A stretch of DNA of 64,000 bases, taken from Cerrena zonata. Its lineage: Eukaryota; Basidiomycota; Agaricomycetes; Polyporales; Cerrenaceae. The notes under the pieces are model-generated. The model was not told the DNA's origin. It worked only from the letters and a program-made list of their open reading frames with translations, and made no database searches. The translations under genes and the position numbers were made by a program. The DNA lies in the NCBI GenBank assembly GCA_038087015.1, contig JASBNA010000059.1:208114-272113 (forward strand). The letters are read 5' to 3'. This document shows positions 1 through 11,956 of this stretch, piece after piece (position 1 is the first letter of the stretch; each line of letters begins with the position of its first letter).

Positions 1-691
1 CGTCGTTTCCATGACTCCACGTTCGTATCCCCCTTATGTCTCGAAACATACGAATATATTTAGCCTACAAGAGTGTTATTGATTGCCACCACCCAGAACG
101 GAAGCAAATGGGAAAGCGTCTAACTTAGAAGCTAGAACGTGGGACCTCCGCTTTACTCTCGGTCTCAACAATCAACTCGCCTTGTTCTCTCTTTCTCTTC
201 AACAACACCCCTCACAGGCATCAGACTGGAGCTCAGCATAGGGTAGGCTAGAGGATAACCATCTTACTCGACGCACACCATAGCCACCTTGTTCAAGTTC
301 GGTGAAACTCGGGTCTTTAGGCGGTTGATGTACATGCCCCCTCCCAACGACAAGTCCAACCCACGTATCCCCTCGTGTTCAGCTTTCCTTTGACCTTTAT
401 CTACCGGTGCTTCAACGCACGTAACAGGACTCAATCTCTGCTCGTATCTCACTAGAAGTGGTCGATTATTTCATTGAATTCGTTAGAAGGACTCTGTCAC
501 GTCAGGTGAGTAATTACCGCGTGCCCTCTCGTCATTCCACGTTCACTCAAGCCTCAACCCTTAGGCATTGCGTCTTTGTCCAACTTCTTAGTCTTTCATA
601 TTCAGACGCTTCACTTCGAAGCACGACAGTTGAATCGAATCTCGCTTCAAACCGCTAGTGTATGAACCTAGATAGTGGTGCTTGAATCGAG
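1..691. other. 5' flank of the first gene, no gene recognised
   Basis: The stretch shows no convincing coding frame; short open frames on both strands have no recognisable motif. A perfect-looking donor (ggtgagtaat, about 505) lies about 190 bases before the first ATG, so part of it could be a spliced 5' leader of the gene at 692. That is a guess from one motif. Confidence 0.4.
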
Positions 692-3565
692 ATGCTTCAC
701 CCTCCAGCGATCTCTGTACCTCTTGAAGCTCATCGGCCGGTCTCGCCTTGGTCGACTGCTTCAGCTCCCTCCATACCTTCCGCTCATCGCGAGGGCTCTA
801 CCTCTTCCAAGTTCCCGCACACCAGAGCCCAGTTGACTTCCATCGCTCGCCAGTACAGGCCATCTGGCGACTACGATGATGATCCAGATGCTGACGATTC
901 TGGTCTCATAACCACGGCGTTCGTTAGCCGTGTTGCGAGTCTACTTGACAACGAAGAAGAGGACGAATTGAAGGAGTTGTTGAAAGAGACCTTTGGACCT
1001 ACCATCGATGATAAAGAGGTAGGAGAGTTTCGTTGCATTGTCTATTGTCTGCTAAGCTGGTTGTGTTAGTTGGCGCAACATGTGCTGGATCTCATGCATC
1101 GTCATCGCGACGACGTCGACAATCTCCCCTTCCTGTACCTTACGCCAAACCGTCGACCTCTCTCGCGGCCCTCTTCTCGTGCCTCATCTCATTCAGTTCG
1201 TCTCAATCGTCCGGACACACCTAATAATAACTCAGCTCCCGGCTCCCCTCTCGCCGCCATATACCGTCGGCCTCATACCCCGCTTGTATCTCCTTTGGGG
1301 AACCTGCACTCTTCATCATACATTACGGATTCACCCAGTTCATCTCCGATTTTGATGCATGCCCAGTTTGCGTCAAGTCTCCCGGCATCCCCCATATCTT
1401 CACCTCGTATTTTAAATGCGAAGGCTTCAGAATTCAGACCTATACAACGTCCTCTCTCCGCGGCGTCGTCTAATCCTGGTACATTCCCCGGATTCCGGGC
1501 AGACACACCCTCTCCGGATCTATGGGCACACAACCCCCAGAGACCTACATCCAAGTTGGCGATCGCGGCTCCACTTACCCCCGATAGCTCCTTGCTGCCA
1601 CGGTCTGCAACGCCGAGTTCGCTGAGGTCTACTTTGCGCCCGGAAGAAGATGACGACGACGATCCCTTCGACCCATTCAACTCCAAGATCCCTCGTTCTT
1701 TCCACCCGGTGGCTGCTTCCGACTCAGGTGATACGCAGTGGTCCAACTCACCTCTTTCCAACTCCTCCCTCTCGGCCGAGTTCAATAATGGACAACATTA
1801 TCCTCACTCAATTGGCGGAGATTCGAATCAATCTCAGAACAGCGAACTAGACGCAGACGCGGAAACCGCGCTGACCGATGGTATGACGCCTTTTGATGTC
1901 CTCAGTTCCGTATTCGGTGCATCGCTTGCTCCGTCAGAGTTGGAAGAAGCATTGGCTAATAATGCATACGATTTCGAGAGGGCTATGTCCTGGTTGGTCG
2001 ATAGAGCGTATGTCGCCCAACAGCCTAAGCCGATGCCTGCCAGAGTACAGTCTATGGGCAATAGGGTGATGCTCATGTCAAGAGATGGGTATGGTGGTTT
2101 CCCTCGAGGTGGAAGAGGTGGGTTCAATGGAAGAGGGAATATGCGCTTTGGAAGTACCAACGGACGTCCTGTCCCCGGAGGGAATAGGGTTTGTAGATAC
2201 TTCTTGGCAGGCGAGTGTTTACGGGCCGACTGTCGCTTTAGGTAAGTTTGGATTCTTGTTGCTGCTCATCACACTGCTTCGTTTGCTAAGTAAAGTCTTC
2301 ATCTAGTCATGACCTAGAACGAGCCTTATGTAGGTTCTGGCTTCGCGGTACATGCGCCAAAGGCGAGAGCTGCGAGTTCCTTCACCAGATTCCCAAAGAT
2401 GTCGATATCTCGAGCTTGACCAATGCCCTTGGCCGTGCCAACATTCACGTTCAGCATAACGATGATTCCGGTAATATTACTGTCCAAGACGAGTTCCCTT
2501 CCCTGAACCAAGCTATAGGGGGAGGTAAACGACGAGGAAGCCAAAGTCATATGCGGGAAGAGACATTCCATGACCCAAGTCGTACTCGATTTGCCAATGC
2601 CGTTAAGCGTCCAGCGACCATTCAACAACAATCACAAGCTGCACCCGGATTCCAGAAGGATCCTGCTTTGGTTGCTGCTCGACGTGAGGCTATGGGAGCT
2701 GCTGCTGAATTACCAACCGCTATCGTGGCTCCGAAACCTTCACCCCGTATCAAGCTTCGTGTACCCACCTTGTTGCCTACTTTGCCTACTGGAGAATCGG
2801 TCAACAGTCTCTATATGAACTACCGTTCTCGAGCGCTCCAGCTGGGCGCAGCACGAAATGCGTGTCTCTCTCGTGCTGCTGATGCGTGGCGTCGTGGGGA
2901 TGGTGCTGCTGCGAAACGGTTCAGTAGGGAAGGCCATGATCTGAATGCGAAAATGCACTCAGAGATGGTTGACGCTGCTGCCAAATTGGTTAGAGAACGA
3001 GCCCGAGTGGGCGAACAGGCTGTACGTTCGAGAGATGTAGGCTGGTCAGACGATCCGGGAGATAGGACTACTCGCGGAAAGCTCTGCGGTGCTGGACTCG
3101 GTGTTGTCCTTGGGATTGCGAGCCAGAATGCTGGAGGTGAAGGTCAAAAGGCGACGCCAGAAGAAAGAACAGAAAGCATGCTTGACTTGCATGGTTTGCA
3201 TTCTTCGGAAGCTACGGAGGTATTGGAAGAGTTCTTACTTGCTGTAAGTCTGCATTGCGTGAATTCGCTCCCCATCAAGCGTTCTCATATGATCTATTTG
3301 ATTTCCAACAGCTTGAGAGAGAGCATTTTTACGGATTGGGTGAGTTTTGGTGATTATCTTGTTGCTACTTGGGTATCTGATATGTCCTTTTTTCGTAGTC
3401 TATTTGATTGTTGGTGAGGAGAAACACACAGGGACTCAAGATCCCGCACGTGGTGCGTCTCGAGCTCGCCTCGCCACCGGTGTCAGGGAGTGGTTGCACT
3501 TGTGGGGTTACCCTTGGAGTGAGCGCGACGGGATAGTTTGTGTTGACCCATTGACACACGCCTAA
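692..3565 (+). CDS. CUE + two CCCH zinc fingers + DUF1771 + Smr domain protein
   Basis: Five exons: 692-1018, 1070-2241, 2307-3243, 3312-3339 and 3399-3565, giving 876 residues; all introns are GT-AG of 51-68 nt and every junction keeps the frame. Domains in order: a disordered Ser/Pro-rich N-terminus, a CUE-like ubiquitin-binding helix bundle (about 380-425), two CCCH fingers (C484-C492-C497-H501 and C508-C516-C522-H526), the Smr-associated DUF1771 helix region (about 668-735) and a C-terminal Smr domain with the LDLHGL motif (about 791-876). The first finger is completed only by the intron at 2242-2306, which supports that splice. CUE plus Smr is the layout of yeast Cue2, a ribosome-collision endonuclease of no-go mRNA decay; a related RNA surveillance role is inferred from domains only. 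The 28-nt exon 4 lies inside the Smr domain. Confidence 0.88.
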
Positions 3566-4315
3566 GGTCACCCGTCGTACCCTGAAGGTGGTAGAGAGGT
3601 CGAGGATGTACCCAAAAAAGACAACCAACATTGAATGTACGTGTTTGTCTGGATTGTCATCTTTTCGTTGGAATGTTTTGATTATGGCAGGAAAAGGAGA
3701 TTGTAGACTTATTACTGTACAGGTATATTTTGTATATATGACTCGGCTGTTGCTGTTGTTGTCGAATGGAACTCTAATGCTTTGGTTGACATATTTGAGA
3801 ATCATGTGAACGGAGTCGGACGTTGCGAACTCACGCCTGTTTGAGATAGCTTGAGATCAGTGGTGTCCATGTGAAGCATAGTGGGTTGGTCACGCATCGC
3901 TTTCCTTGCCTCCGGTTGCCTACCTGGATATTACCTGGATATTTATCTGAAAGGATCTTCCGGCTAGGCAAGTATCGCTGAACGTCCTTCTTGCACATAC
4001 TACCATCCTCACCCAACCTGCAAGTTTACTGTCAAAGTATACACCCAATCTTTGTACTTTCACATCGCTTCCCACGGGCGGCGGAGAGTTCACAATAGAG
4101 TAAAAGGCGCACGGCCACGTTCAACCAAGCCACCACCGCGTCGGTTTCAGTTCACCGCCAGTGGACTGGTTGATACCCCACCCTATTCTATACCAGCAAC
4201 AACCAGCATTCAGTAACTTAATTCATCCACCTCTTCTCTACGGACCACTACTGTTAGGCCAAGACCGCAGGGATTCACGATCTACTAATTCTCGTTCCGC
4301 ATTCAACGACCTACC
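3566..4315. other. intergenic region between the Smr gene and the coiled-coil gene
   Basis: No coding exon is supported. It should hold the 3' UTR of the Smr gene and the promoter and leader of the next gene. C/T-rich and CAAC-rich sequence precedes the ATG at 4316. I see no clear TATA box. Confidence 0.5.
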
Positions 4316-5790
4316 ATGTCACTTCACGATCACGACGACGACGAACTCCAGTTCCAACCCGACAGGGACCGGAGCCGACCCCACTCTATAGATTTGTCTC
4401 TCGAACTTGAACGCCAGTTAGAAGCTGAATCCCTACCCAACTCACCGGAATACAACCAACCTAATTTCCGGCAGTCTCTCGACCCGCACGTTCTCGCATC
4501 TATCGTAACGCAGCTGCGTCTGTCTGTGGCCGAGCTCTCTAAAGAACGGGATGAGCTTTCCATTGCATTGTCCAAGGCACGAACAAACGAGGAGGGTTTG
4601 AAGGAGACCGTGAATCATGTCACGGACAAATGTCTGCGCCTGGAGACAGAGTTGAACGCCGCCCAAGATCAACATAAGGATGATGAAGATGCTATAACCA
4701 TGTTAAGAAGCAAGTTGGAGGACAGCAGGTTAGCACATCTGCTTTAGTCTATATGATGCCGGATGATCCTGACGATACGGAATTCTACAGACGCGCCCTG
4801 ATGAGGCTGCAGACTGAGAGCAGACGGATGAGCCATGGGTCTCCTCTGTCAATTGACCTTTCGAAGGCTGGTCACGCTTCTTTCACAGGCCCTCCTTCCT
4901 CCCGACGTGCATCTTTCGTTCCTCTCACAGGCTCCCCTGCTGGCAAATCGAATGCCCACCGTCGTATCTCATCCGTGTCTGACGGTGGTGCAATTAGCGC
5001 ACCCGTCTTCAGCGAACCCAGCCAGTGGGCCAGTACCCCTAGATTCCAGCTTACCGAAGTTCCGCAAACAGCACTTCCAGGACCTTCAAGGCGTATTTCA
5101 GGGTTCTGGGGTCGTACTTCTCCGCAGCCCTCCGATTTACTTCCACCTACAGACGCTCCTGAGGTCGAGGAACTACGAAAGGAGTTACAGGCTGTGAAAG
5201 AACAGCTTGAGGAGACTAGGCATGAAATGACCGAGGCTCAAGAAGCACGAGAGGCTTCAGAGACTTGTGTCAATGCCCTCCGAACATTCATCGCAGATAA
5301 TAACATTGGCATGGTTCCCCCAATTGCAAGAGGGGTTATGTCGCCAGCCATGACCACTGCGGACCACAATAGGACGAACAGTTCAGCGTCAACTCGCTGG
5401 GGCTTTAGGCTCTGGAAGACAGACACGACTCCGGCTTCTACACCCGTCTTAACATCCCCTGCACCGCCTTCCCAAATATTAAATTCCCCTGCGACGACAA
5501 CACGTACAAGATTCGGAAGCTTGAGCCTCTTTTCCTCAAAGAGTAGCGTTTCGTCGACCCATACAGATTTAGTCCTCCCGCAGCCTGAATCCATGTCGTC
5601 GGTTTCTGACACTTCATCTCTCGAAGATCCTGTCACGGAACCGATCAGCCCAACTTCTGAGGCTCCTAAAGACGACGTGATTGTACGTGTTGCCTCCGAT
5701 TCACTCTCAGAAGATCTTTTGTTGCCAACACCCCAAGCCAAGGATACCGCCGGGATGGGATTCGCCCAGCAGATGGTTCATGCCGCTTGA
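4316..5790 (+). CDS. conserved coiled-coil protein of unknown function
   Basis: Two exons, 4316-4728 and 4791-5790, joined by a 62-nt GT-AG intron (4729-4790), encode 470 residues. The intron is chosen because reading through stops at 4745, and because the splice joins the helices smoothly (KLEDSR then RALMRLQTESRR). The protein has an acidic start (DHDDDE), a heptad-rich helix at about 57-150, a Ser/Pro-rich disordered middle, a second coiled coil at about 261-310 (EELRKELQAVKEQLEE) and a Ser/Thr-rich tail. No enzymatic motif, signal peptide or membrane segment is visible. From memory it resembles basidiomycete proteins that lack a named function. A scaffold or cytoskeletal role would be only a guess from the coiled coils. 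Confidence 0.8.
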
Positions 5791-6346
5791 GATCCTAACA
5801 TTCTACGCCCGTAATTAATGATACAATGATAGTCCCAATCCAATCTCTTCGCATCTTCGATTTGTAGTTAGTACTAGTAGCATATGTCACCCATTCCCCA
5901 TTCGCCTCTGTCTATGTATAGACTGCGTCCTCACGGTTAGAATCGGATCAGGGATTGCCTGGATGATCACCATCCGGTCTCTATTCTTCACACAGGCCGA
6001 GTAGCCCCAAAGAGGCTATGAATTTGAAGCATTTGAAGGCATGGAATGAGCGTCTTGCTGCTCCGGTTTGCATCGCAATGAGGGAACGCCTGACAATGAA
6101 GAAAGAGGGCAATGTATTCCAGAAAGTGCAGCGCATTACAGAGGACTGAGAGAGACGGGTGTGAACGAATCACTGAGCTCGCTGAACGCTAATTGAAGGA
6201 ACTGATGTACTTTCGAGGGGGACGGCACAGAAACCTGTCCGGCGACGTCCATCAATGCCACGCCCAACTCGACGAGTCCCATTGTAATTATACATAACCT
6301 TGCCGTTCGCCGTCATCTCTCCTACTGAACTACTGTTTGCTGCACC
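5791..6346. promoter_or_regulatory. intergenic region with probable promoter of the Zn2Cys6 factor
   Basis: No exon is supported here. A TATA-like element (attatacata, about 6286-6295) lies about 50-60 bases before the ATG at 6347. The first half should contain the 3' UTR of the coiled-coil gene. Confidence 0.45.
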
Positions 6347-9300
6347 ATGTCGTCCTCATCTTCAGGCGTAGTACGAGAAAAGAGCAGCAAGAGGCGCAAT
6401 GCGCCTCTATCCTGTGCAGAGTGCAGACGGTAAGTACTTCCCACATGCGAGACGGCCCCGTAGTTTGCCCGCCCCTGCTGATGCCTCCGCCCCCAGATTA
6501 AAACTTAGGTCCGTGCTCATCGTAGTTGATCTCATTCGTCGCCTGGGTCTGAGTTCGAGTCTTTCAGATGCTCCCGAGTCTTCCCTTGCGCTAGTTGTGT
6601 CAAGAAAGGCTGTGCCGCTATTTGTCCAAACGGCGAGTCTGATCTTCATTATACGACCGACGGGATGACTTACGAACAAGACTATATCTAGATTCACTTA
6701 CTACTGGCAAGGGAAACAGGTACGCGACCGCCACTTACCTATATGGTAGGGTGTAGACACTCACGCGATCGGAAGATTCGTCCTTGCGAACACGGAAGAG
6801 CTACATGATAAAATATCAGTATTGGCAAACAGAATTAGACAACTCGAAGATGGTCTTCAAGAAGAACGTGCTGCACGAGGCCTAGCAGATCCTCATCCGC
6901 TTCTGGCAGCTGACTTGTTACGTCTCAAACGTCCCTTGGAACGGGAATCGTCTGAAGCATTGAAAGAACCAGAAGTGGATGCATCTGAAGCCATCGATGC
7001 CGTTGGTTCTTTGTGAGTATAAAAAGCTTGTGAATCCATTCTAAATGCCAGGGGTAACGCGGGTCCCACAGATCCATTAGCGATTCAGGTCATTCGAAAT
7101 TCTTTGGACATACAGCGAACGCATGGGTACGTACCCACATTAGTTCTTGGAATGCACGCGACGACTTACCTCGCCGTTATAGTACTTACTACAGGTTAGC
7201 TTTTAATTCCGATGTTTAATGGGCCCAACCCTAATTCGGCTCACAGATCGAGGAGGGCCAGGAGGAGGATGCAGAGGATAACAAAATACCATTACCTTCA
7301 GAAATACCATGGCTTAACCATACATTTCCCGTCTCTTCAACAAATAGTCAAAGTGTAAAGGATGTACAAGGGTCGCTGATGGTACTCTTGCCAGAGGTCG
7401 AAAAGGCTAGGCGTCTAGCAGAGCTGTACTTTAGGCATGCAGCATGGATGTAAGTTTGTGGGGCATTTGGATATCGCGTTCCCTCCCTGATGATGGGCTT
7501 TATACTTTCACAGGTACACCCCCATCCCGGAGACCGAGTTCTATCAAACCGTTTTCTGTTATGTTTATTACCAGCCGCCCTCAGCCGACGTCGAGATCAT
7601 CCACCCCCACGGGCTAGCCGTTCTCTTCCTAGTTTTCGCACTGGGAAGTCTATTAGATTTGGAACAAGAATATCTTCACGCGGAGGCCTCGCAATATTAC
7701 CAGTTGGGGAGAGCTGCCCTATCATTGGACTCCGTTCTAGAGTCCCAGTCAATTCCGGCGATACAAGCCTTGGTTCGTGGCCCCTACACCGACATCCACG
7801 GAGTACTTGCTAATACGTTATATCAGCTGCTGATGAGCCACTACATGTTCCTGTCCTTTATAGAAGCTCCTCGCTGGGCCATCATGGGTCTCGCTGTGAA
7901 AATAGCGCAAAGTGTGAGTAATTACTAGGACAAATCCGAAGCGTATTTTCTTTCCATTCTCAACATCCTCTTTTAGGTCGGTCTACGTGCGTATCCAGGG
8001 TGTTTTTAATATCACGCTTCTAGCTAACCTTGCGCCTCAGACCGTGACAGTGAAAAATGGAAACTCGATCCGGAGGAAGCGTACAGACGGCGTAGCCTCA
8101 TGTGGGAGCTTTATACATACGATTCATGGCAGGTGAGTGTCGCTAAACGTCGGTAACCTTCCCCCATGTTGACCATTTTCCGTCCCGTAGAGTTTGACGT
8201 TCGGTCGTCCTCCTTCGTTTTCGATGGCTTTCATCGATAGCCAAATGGCGGAGGAGACTACCAAGAACCCAGCAGGCGAAATAGAAATGACATGTAAGCT
8301 CCAGTTGCCCAGCCCACCGTGTTTGATGTTGACGATCCCCCTTCCCATCGCTAGTCGCTGCGTGGAAACATCGATATTCTTCCCGTTGTCTCGCCGTGGT
8401 ACACGAACAAGCTTTCGGCGCACGTACACCTAGCTACAAGATGATCCAAGAACTCGATAAGAAAATACGCAATTTCTATGTCCCGCCATCACTGCGCGTC
8501 CCAGGATTTGGCGGCGTAAAGCCCGACATGAATGCCGCCCAACCATCCGTCGAGTTGACTATGCAGCGGCATGTCGCCTTTGCGATCAAGGAGATATGTA
8601 CGTCCTTATCATTTCAGAGATCTTTTATGAGCGTCGCTCTTATCTGAGACTCGTATACACAGCTATATTCTATTTGCACCGTGGATTCTTTGCGAAAGCT
8701 GTCGAAGACCATCCTGACGATCCCCTCGGAAGCAAATACGCACCATCATTCCTCGCAGCGTACAACAGCGCATGCTCGTTCGTCGGGCTGGTCAAGAGTT
8801 TGTACTCCCAGCATCCGCGCCTCACCGAGCGCATGTGGTTCTTATTCACCCACGTTTTCTCCTGCACCGTGAGTTCTACCGAACTTCTTACTACGCCAGC
8901 TAACATCAACTCTACAGATCGTGTTGGGTTCCATTGCAACAAAATGTCCCGGTATGGCACTCGCGCGGAGCGCTCTATCACATCTAGAATCCGCCTGCAA
9001 CTTATTCGAGACAGTCACTGGGAATGATCGCGCCGCGAAAGTTGTGGTACGTTTTGAAATCTCTTTCTCACTCGTATGATCGGCGCCTTGATTGACAGAT
9101 TCTGACCATCTACTTTTACACCACTTTATTCACAGCCTGTATTGCAACGACTGAAGGCGAAAGCTCTTCAAGCTATGTCCGATCAGAACTCACCCACCAC
9201 CCCGAATAGCCGTTTCTCACCTGATGCACCATCTTCGAAGGATGATAGTGGTGATGAACTGAATACATTGGGAGGCAGGACACGTTTGGTATCCCGAAAG

Positions 9301-9759
9301 TCGCCTTCGGCACACTCATCCCCGGCTGCTATGCATGGCCATTCTGTAAGTCCTGAAGGAACCAGTCCACAACAAACATACCACCAGATACCACCTACGT
9401 CACCAATCTCTGCTGTCGACGCGGTTCCTCAACAGCAATACTGGCCGCAACATCACCAACCGAATGGTCTACATATTCACCCGGAGACGTATAACCATTA
9501 CGGATACCCACTCATGTCTCCCGACCAATGGAATCCGGAGGTGCAGTATAATCATATGGATACCTCGACTATGGCTATGGAAGATACGTCGACGATATAC
9601 TACCCGTATGATCATTCGATGGGGCAGATACAACATCAGAACGGGTACGCTCCTGCTCGTTCGCCTGTGAACCACTTCGGACAGGACGTCATGATCCCTG
9701 GTCCTGAGCCGGAGGCGTCATGGAGAAGTCTGATGGCTCAGTTGAACCCGTCGCAGTAA
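6347..9759 (+). CDS. Zn2Cys6 fungal-specific transcription factor
   Basis: I reconstruct 17 exons: 6347-6429, 6497-6508, 6568-6632, 6692-6719, 6776-7012, 7072-7126, 7183-7194, 7247-7449, 7514-7772, 7827-7913, 7977-7986, 8041-8132, 8191-8293, 8355-8597, 8663-8868, 8918-9046 and 9136-9759, for 815 residues. Residues 23-51 form a Zn2Cys6 cluster (C23-x2-C26-x6-C33-x5-C39-x2-C42-x8-C51), followed by the conserved SLTTGKGNR linker and a leucine-rich dimerisation helix. The Fungal_trans domain spans about 240-520 and includes the conserved SLTFGRPPSF stretch. The tail is Gln/Pro/Tyr-rich. It should act in the nucleus as a DNA-binding regulator; target genes cannot be read from the sequence. Three exons are only 10-12 nt. 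The third intron (6633-6691) appears to use a GC donor. Intron 7773-7826 is a multiple of three and could be retained without a frameshift; a branch-like ctaat and family similarity favour splicing. Confidence 0.85.
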
Positions 9760-10042
9760 AGGAAAAATGGGGTGGTGTGAAGGTCGTTTTCTTGATTATA
9801 TAATTGTGCTGTTGGTTTGTCGTTTGTATGTTCTGTTAATGTATGTTATCGTGTTTTTTGCTTGCTAGTTCTTGCGTTGAATACTAGACTGTGTGTATAT
9901 GCTTGGGTATTTGTGTTTCGATCTTACTTGTGTTGTAGGAATAGGATAAATACCAATAAAAAGGACGGATAGGCCGTACGTGTGTACAAGTACAGATAAT
10001 CAGATTCAGCAGAGGTACATTACATTATAGTGAACAGTACGA
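9760..10042. other. convergent 3' intergenic region
   Basis: This 283-bp spacer separates the stop codons of the plus-strand transcription factor and the minus-strand PH gene, so it must hold both 3' UTRs. An AATAAA-like hexamer (accaataaaaagg, about 9951-9963) is a plausible polyadenylation signal for the factor. The TG-rich run at 9780-9900 fits a downstream processing region. Confidence 0.5.
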
Positions 10043-11284
10043 TTACAAGGCTGCAATGTGGGTAATGAGGGAAACGAGGAGTTCCTGATAAGATTATACT
10101 TTAGTAAACACTTAGACGATCTGGATTGTTGGTACTTGCTCACCTTTGATTCCGGGGTATCACAATTGAAAGCATAGTTGGTATCATCCTCAACCTGGAC
10201 GGCAAATGCATTAGGGAGAGACTCCAATTCCTCGAAGTCGTCGCTGGCATCTTTCAGATTCATAACCTTATCGAGATTGATCTGGGTAACGACAGTGGGT
10301 GCCTGGGTGTCCAAATATCAGTTTCCACATATACAGTGTCAGTCAAGAGAAACGTGGTACCACGGAATCTTTGTAGAATCGCATCAATCCGCTCTGAACA
10401 CGACAATATCTTCGTCTCCATACAGGCGAACCCGTACTCTGTACAGATATCCAGCCGGCGAAGGGACTGTCACCGAAAGATGTCTCCGACGATAGAGTTT
10501 TAGAACGGGTCCTTCGGGTTTCTAGGACACGACGCCGAGTTTCTTGTTCTCGACGAGCCGACTCTTGGAGCTCTTTCATATGCTGGGAGAGCAATTCTTG
10601 AGACACTTTGCCTTGTTCTATTCGCTTTTGCTTTGCTTGTTGTTGTCGTTCCTGGATAGCCAGATGTCGCTCTTCCTCTTCACGACGTTCTGCTTCTTCC
10701 CTTTGATGCCTTATCTCAGCGGCAAGCTTCAGATCCTCCTCAAGCTTCCGCTTCCGTTCATCTTCATCGACGATAAATCGGCGTTTCCGTACACTGGGTT
10801 TGGGCGGTGGTTCGGGCGACTCTTGAATGATAGCTGGCTGCGGAATAGGCTGTGGAAGTGGACGCTCTGGAGGCAAAGTGGGAAGAGCACGATCATGGGT
10901 GGAAGTGCGAGTATGAAGAGTGGAGATGGGGCCAGCCCGCAAGAAAAGCACGCCACCATAGGCATCATCGTCCGTCCGTGGAAGTCCAGGTAGGGTTGCT
11001 TGGGTATGAGTTAGAAATGGTTGAGGCGTGAAGTCCGGAGAAAAGTCTGGATAACGATGAGGGAAGCATGAAGGCGGCAGGGGTTAGTAGCACGCACCTA
11101 AACTATGAGTAGGGTATCGAGAATTATCCTTCGGAGGAGGTGGTGGGGGCGGAGGACCTGCTCTTTCCGCATCCTTATGGTGCAAAAAGCGAGAAGTAAA
11201 TTTGAGTACACTATGAAGACGGGAAGAAAAGGTCATGGTTACAGGAAGAGAACTGACAGAGGAATGTGAGGGGATAAGGGTCAT
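10043..11284 (-). CDS. coiled-coil protein with C-terminal PH domain
   Basis: Four exons on the minus strand: 11284-11098, 10998-10361, 10302-10144 and 10084-10043 (stop), for about 341 residues. A proline run and basic start are followed by a Pro-rich segment, a highly charged coiled coil (about 139-226, Glu/Arg/Gln-rich) and a PH domain from about 243 to the end. PH evidence is GWISVQ, then WRRRYCRV, then RFYKDS, with the closing helix ELLVSLITHIAAL placed on the last exon just before the stop. That fit supports the 59-nt last intron (10085-10143). PH domains bind phosphoinositides or proteins at membranes, so a peripheral membrane adaptor is a fair inference. The start is uncertain: ATG at 11284 or 11236. 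The second donor could be at 10363 instead of 10360, one residue fewer. Confidence 0.8.
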
Positions 11285-11460
11285 ATACACAGGCTTGAGG
11301 GACAATGCGGAAACAACGGAAGAATAGACTTCATTGTCTATTGGTAGTGATGCTACCCACCGTGTGAATCTGTTGAAGCATCAAGCAAAATGGGCGCTAT
11401 TGCCGGTGCAGAATTCAAGGCGCCAGCTGTTTCCCACGCGCCACCTGCCATTTACCTATA
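11285..11460. promoter_or_regulatory. short promoter region of the PH gene, cut off by a transposon
   Basis: Only about 176 bp separate the furthest upstream ATG of the PH gene from the end of the pogo-like element at 11461, so any more distant control sequences now lie beyond 15.3 kb or inside transposon DNA. Confidence 0.45.
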
Positions 11461-11956
11461 CAGTCGAAGCCCTCTCATTCTATACCCCTCCATGCCCGCC
11501 AAAAACTATGGGGTTTGAGGGCTTATAGGTGGACTGAGAGTACTTAATTCAAGCATTTCGGCATCTATTATAAGGGGAGTGTGTCATTCTGACTTTAAGT
11601 ACAGATTAACAGTAGAGTACTAGTAGCTGGAGAGAAATATAAAAGAAGTAAATGTTAGTAATGAGAAAAATAATCAGTAATCTTTGTAGATGTCATAGTG
11701 GTAGTTTCTTTGAAACAAGTTTGACAGCCAAATAAGTGAAGGAGGGCCTCAAGCTTGCAAGCAAATGACTCATTTACTGGTGTAAGATATCTTTTGATTG
11801 TGCAGACAGCTTCAAGAGCTTCATGGCAACTTGGGCAGGGCCCAAGCTCTATAATATCAGCATTTTTGTCATCATCTCTGCCATTCAGTTTTCTTGAGCT
11901 GATTGAGTATCCATGACTGCATCATATATATCCTGGTCAGAACTCTTGCTCGTGGC

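Noticed and set aside
1273..1785. 170-codon minus-strand open frame inside the Smr gene
   Set aside because: It is the antisense shadow of exon 2, which has continuous domains and correct splice sites on the plus strand.
2326..3417. Open frames on both strands over exons 3-4 of the Smr gene
   Set aside because: The plus-strand frame runs past the donor at 3244 and loses the Smr domain; the others are shadows.
4729..4747. Very short 19-nt intron in the coiled-coil gene
   Set aside because: It is too short to splice and gives the wrong frame; the 62-nt intron to 4790 restores the frame and the helix.
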